A DNA stretch of 15,263 nt from an uncultured Collinsella sp. (GTDB lineage: Bacteria > Actinomycetota > Coriobacteriia > Coriobacteriales > Coriobacteriaceae). Numbering within the stretch: position 1 is the first letter of the stretch; each line of letters opens with the position of its first letter. The stretch is taken from the NCBI GenBank assembly GCA_900545555.1, contig UQZI01000050.1, positions 1 through 15,263 on the forward strand. Direction: 5' to 3'. Of the stretch, positions 12,564 through 15,263 are shown one piece after another. A program made the translations under genes and the position numbers. The notes under the pieces were generated by a model. That model was not told the origin of the DNA and ran no database searches. It saw only the letters and a list, made by a program, of their open reading frames with translations.

Positions 12564-14639
12564 CTAACGCAGGTACGCCTTCGCGTTGCTCAGGCTGTAG
12601 GCAATCGTCGAGCCGTTGTGCAGCAGCGACGACGCCTGCGGGGTTATCGTTCCGGTAATGCCCAGTGCCAACAGCGCTGAGTTGGTGAGCATCACCTTAG
12701 AGTAGGAGCTCGTCAGACGATCAACGAGGCCCTGACTCATGCGGCGCAGGCGCACGATCGCGGCGAGATCCGTGTCGGCCAGGATGATATCGGCGACCTC
12801 CTTGGCGATGTCGCTTCCGCCACCCATCGCCAAGCCCACGTCGGCCAAACCGAGCGCCGGCGAATCGTTGACGCCGTCGCCCACCATGGCAACATGGCGC
12901 CCCTCGCTCTTAATGCGCTCCACATAGGCGTACTTGTCCTCGGGCAGAAGTTCGGCCTTAAACTCGTCGACACCCGCCTCGCGCGCGATGCGCTCGGCCG
13001 TGCGCTCCGAATCGCCCGTGAGCATAACGACATGCTTGATGCCCAGCGCATGCAGGTCGGCAATAGCCTCACGGACCCCGGGCTTGAGCGGATCCTCAAT
13101 GCCGAGCACGCCGACGACCGTGCCGTCGACCGCCAGATACAGCGGCGACAGGCCCTGCATCTGGGACTCGATTTGCTCTTGCGTCTCTGCCTCTAGCTGG
13201 GCATGCTCGTCCTCAAACACAAAATGCGCCGAACCGATGATTGCGCGACGATCCTCGATGGACGAAGCGATGCCGTGCGCCACGATGTACTCGACGGCAG
13301 CATGTCGCTCGCGATGCTCGAGGCCACGCTCGCGGGCGGCGTTGACCACAGCGCGTGCCACCGGATGCGGAAAATGCTCCTCCAAGCAGGCGGAAAGGCG
13401 CAGGATCTCGTCCTCGCTCCAGCCATCGGTCGTGAGCACGCAAGCTAGACGCGGCTGTGCCTCGGTGAGCGTGCCGGTCTTATCAAACACAATGGTGTCG
13501 GCCTTGGCAAACGACTCAAAGTACTTGGCGCCCTTTACCATCACACCCATCTTGGCGGCATCGCTCATGGCAGTCATGACGGCGACGGAACCCGTGAGCT
13601 TGAGTGCGCACGAGTAGTCGACCATCAGCGCCGCCGAGGTCTTAATGAGGCTACGCGTGGTGAGAGCGACAAGGCCCGCGAGCAGGAAGTTCCACGGGAC
13701 GATCTTGTTGGCGAGGTCTTCCATGTGCGACTGGCCCTCGGACTTGAGCGAGTCGGCCGTCTGCACGAGTGAGACAATCGAGCGCAGCTTGGTCTGTGCC
13801 GTGTTGGCGCGCACGCGCACCAAAATGCTGCCGTCTTCCACGACGGTGCCGGCGAACACGTCGTCGCCTGCGCTGCGCTCGACGGCCAGCGGCTCGCCGG
13901 TCAGGGTCGCCTGGTTGACCATGGCGCTCCCCTGCTCGACAACACCGTCGATGCAAATGGACATGCCAGTGCGCACGGCTACCAGATCGCCGGGCTCAAG
14001 CTCGGTCGCGGCAACACTTACCTCGGTGTCGCCGACGACCTTTTGCGCCTTGTCGGGCACATCGAGCAGCGAGTTGATGAGCTCATTTTCGCTCATGGCG
14101 CGGGTGTAGTCCTCGAGCAGCTCGCCCACGTTGAGCAGGAACATCGTCTGGCCCGCGGTGTCGACATCACGCTTGACGAACGAAATGCCGATGGCCGAAG
14201 CGTCGAGCACGGGAACGGTCAGGCGCGGCTGCGCGAGCTCACGGAGAGCAGCGCGCAAAAATGCCATGTAACCGGCCACGACAAACACCGCACGCAGAGG
14301 CGTCGGCAAGAACCAGCGGCGCGCGTAGTGGGCGCCGATAAGTGTGGCAAGATCCATGACGAGCTTGTGCTTGCGTGGCTCAAGCTGCATCACGTAACCC
14401 GTCTTTGCGTCGGCGATGGCCTGAGCGTCGAGCGCACCGACGGCGGCCAGCACGGCATCGCGACACGGCTCATCATATTCGAGCGCTAACTGGCCAATAC
14501 GGCCATAGACGCGCACCTTGCGCACACCATCGATTTCGCCACTGAGCTTTAGAAGCGCATCGAGATCGCTCTCTGGCACAGGACCCGCCAACTGGAGGCG
14601 GGTCCTGCCGGGGATCTCGCTGATAATCGAGAATCTCAT
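12564..14639 (-). CDS. P1B-type (heavy-metal) translocating ATPase
   Basis: This 691-residue membrane pump has all catalytic signatures of P-type ATPases: actuator TGE at 247-249, phosphorylation motif DKTGT with D386, the HP motif at H425-P426 that marks the P1B class, and the hinge GDGVND at 587-592. Hydrophobic segments lie near 112-160, 313-365 and 645-672. The N-terminal 80 residues resemble a heavy-metal-associated fold (EIPGRTRLQL) but have no CxxC. The ion-binding helix reads DYSCALK (341-347) rather than CPC, SPC or TPC, so the metal cannot be assigned by the usual rules. It follows a small membrane protein gene by 18 bases on the same strand, and the shared promoter carries a metalloregulator-like dyad. 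A terminator follows. The ribosome site before the ATG at 14639 is weak, suggesting coupling. Confidence 0.92.
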   Translation of the reverse strand: MRFSIISEIPGRTRLQLAGPVPESDLDALLKLSGEIDGVRKVRVYGRIGQLALEYDEPCRDAVLAAVGALDAQAIADAKTGYVMQLEPRKHKLVMDLATLIGAHYARRWFLPTPLRAVFVVAGYMAFLRAALRELAQPRLTVPVLDASAIGISFVKRDVDTAGQTMFLLNVGELLEDYTRAMSENELINSLLDVPDKAQKVVGDTEVSVAATELEPGDLVAVRTGMSICIDGVVEQGSAMVNQATLTGEPLAVERSAGDDVFAGTVVEDGSILVRVRANTAQTKLRSIVSLVQTADSLKSEGQSHMEDLANKIVPWNFLLAGLVALTTRSLIKTSAALMVDYSCALKLTGSVAVMTAMSDAAKMGVMVKGAKYFESFAKADTIVFDKTGTLTEAQPRLACVLTTDGWSEDEILRLSACLEEHFPHPVARAVVNAARERGLEHRERHAAVEYIVAHGIASSIEDRRAIIGSAHFVFEDEHAQLEAETQEQIESQMQGLSPLYLAVDGTVVGVLGIEDPLKPGVREAIADLHALGIKHVVMLTGDSERTAERIAREAGVDEFKAELLPEDKYAYVERIKSEGRHVAMVGDGVNDSPALGLADVGLAMGGGSDIAKEVADIILADTDLAAIVRLRRMSQGLVDRLTSSYSKVMLTNSALLALGITGTITPQASSLLHNGSTIAYSLSNAKAYLR

Positions 14640-14657
14640 AGTTTGTGCCTAGGAGCG

Positions 14658-14903
14658 CTACTCGGCTGCCTTGTCCGCGGCGGCCTCGCTTTGGGTGATA
14701 TAGGCCGCCTCGGCAACCATGTCGTCGACCTCGGCCTTGGCCTGCTCGACCATGTCCTGGTAGCCGTTCTTGATGCGCATGCCGCACGCGATACCCTGCA
14801 CGCAGGCATTCTTTACCGGAGCGCTGGTGAGCAGCTTGATGCCGGCCGTACCGAGCAGAAAACCGCCACCGACAAGCAGGGTATTGAACGTCGACTTCTT
14901 CAT
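14658..14903 (-). CDS. Small membrane protein paired with the P-type ATPase (DUF6110-like)
   Basis: This 81-residue protein begins MKKSTFNTLLVGGGFLLGTAGIKLL, a single N-terminal hydrophobic segment, followed by VKNACVQGIACGMRIKNGYQDM and a helical acidic/Ala-rich C terminus likely to form a coiled region. From memory it resembles the DUF6110 type of small proteins found beside metal P-type ATPases; this was not checked. The start is ATG at 14903, eight bases after GGGAG; an in-frame start 20 codons upstream would be inside the leader hairpins and has no ribosome site. Two cysteines in the CVQGIAC stretch might bind metal, but that is speculation. It is the first gene of the operon, so it may be a partner or regulator of the pump. 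Confidence 0.72.
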   Translation of the reverse strand: MKKSTFNTLLVGGGFLLGTAGIKLLTSAPVKNACVQGIACGMRIKNGYQDMVEQAKAEVDDMVAEAAYITQSEAAADKAAE

Positions 14904-14918
14904 GTTGCTTCTCCCTTT

Positions 14919-14972
14919 TGCCGCATTGGACGCGGCATGGTGCCTCAGCACCCGAGTAAACAAGTTTGCTCG
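14919..14972 (-). promoter_or_regulatory. Leader with three tandem hairpins
   Basis: In the roughly 80-nt leader of the ATPase operon, three hairpins follow one another. They are CGAGCAAAC/GTTTACTCG (14953-14972), GGTGC/GCACC (14939-14952) and TGCCGC/GCGGCA (14919-14937). The last touches the ribosome site AAAAGGGAG (14911-14919). They fill the leader almost completely, which suggests control at the RNA level. Confidence 0.5.
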
Positions 14973-14987
14973 AGCACGCTTTTGAAA

Positions 14988-15019
14988 AATAGTTTAGTTT
15001 ATCTAACTATTGAGGTCAA
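14988..15019 (-). promoter_or_regulatory. Promoter of the ATPase operon with embedded dyad operator
   Basis: On the minus strand TTGACC (15014-15019) and TAAACT (14991-14996) are 17 bp apart. The spacer and -10 are covered by a dyad (14988-15011) with arms AATAGTTAG and CTAAACTATT around ATAAA; its core TTAG-N5-CTAA recalls sites of DtxR/MntR-type metal repressors. Just upstream is a near-palindrome AAGGTTAACTTT (15022-15033). A repressor bound here would block RNA polymerase. Confidence 0.65.
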
Positions 15020-15086
15020 CAAAGGTTAACTTTTTGGAAATCTTGGGACGCGATGTGACCAAGGGGCCGCCCCTGCTTCACATCCA

Positions 15087-15118
15087 CAAAAAATGAGGGC
15101 GCCAACGGCACCCTCATT
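15087..15118 (-). terminator. Intrinsic terminator of a gene right of the window
   Basis: On the minus strand AATGAGGGTGCC and GGCGCCCTCATT form a 12-bp stem (one G-T pair) with a GTT loop, followed by six T (complement of 15087-15092). It points left, so it would end a minus-strand transcript entering from beyond the right edge. Confidence 0.85.
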
Positions 15119-15207
15119 CACCAAATTCCATTCAGCCCCGCCTGACCCGAACGGCCGAGTCGTTGCAGGACCCGGGAGCCCCGGCAGGGCGGGTGCTTGC
15201 TCAAAAT

Positions 15208-15263
15208 GAGTTCCGCACGCAAAGAAGGCCACTTAATGTGGCCTTCGTCTTGCGCAGGACTGT
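15208..15263 (+). repeat. 56-nt hairpin repeat element, right copy
   Basis: It begins GAGTTCCGCAC and ends CAGGACTGT at the last base of the window. The 9-bp stem GAAGGCCAC/GTGGCCTTC closes the same TTAAT loop as the left copy, with an extra CGCAA/TTGCG pairing outside. Three of nine stem pairs differ from the left copy and all are compensated. Upstream of both copies there is also a shared GC-rich stretch with GAGCCCCGG and AGGGC, so the full repeat may be over 100 bp and may run past the window edge. Confidence 0.75.

Noticed and set aside
15026..15232. 68-codon open frame on minus at the right edge
   Set aside because: It runs through the terminator at 15087-15118 and the promoter side of the ATPase operon, with no motif.

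Overview
The window looks like chromosomal DNA of a high-GC, Gram-positive actinobacterium of the class Coriobacteriia, most likely a Collinsella-type gut anaerobe. This is inference from the style of the proteins, the tmRNA, the GC-rich codon use and the mix of genes; no marker gene was compared with a database. Most content is housekeeping, with an accessory stretch around the tmRNA and in the right third.

Layout. Positions 1-278 hold a structured repeat element and a terminator-like hairpin, followed on + by a class I SAM methyltransferase (279-1166) and the ribosome-assembly protein YhbY (1325-1624). A convergent 999-residue regulator follows on minus (1694-4693): an N-terminal NTPase with a C-terminal SARP/BTAD DNA-binding half. 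A 450-bp gap with dyad sites separates it from a minus-strand block read right to left: patatin-like hydrolase, rplM-rpsI (with promoter and structured leader), glmM, a PTS IIA(Glc)-type protein and nagB.

The accessory part begins at 10053. It has a 62-bp tandem array of alternating inverted modules, an inverted 17-bp copy of the tmRNA T arm, the tmRNA itself (ssrA, minus, 10459-10822), and an unrecognised 144-residue protein on + (11062-11496). Next come a RelB/DinJ-like antitoxin with a PIN toxin (minus, 11555-12420) under a promoter carrying three GCTAGC boxes. Last is an operon for a small membrane protein plus a P1B-type ATPase (minus, 12564-14903), preceded by a promoter with an embedded dyad and a leader of three hairpins.

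How it fits together. GlmM and NagB act on amino-sugar phosphates on either side of GlcN-6-P, and the IIA protein between them belongs to sugar transport and its control. RplM and RpsI are the usual ribosomal pair. The small protein and ATPase are probably a metal-transport unit under a metalloregulator-like site.

The least explained features are two copies of a 56-nt hairpin element, in opposite orientation at the two ends of the window, whose stem sequences differ but stay paired; the 62-bp array; and the inverted T-arm copy beside ssrA.
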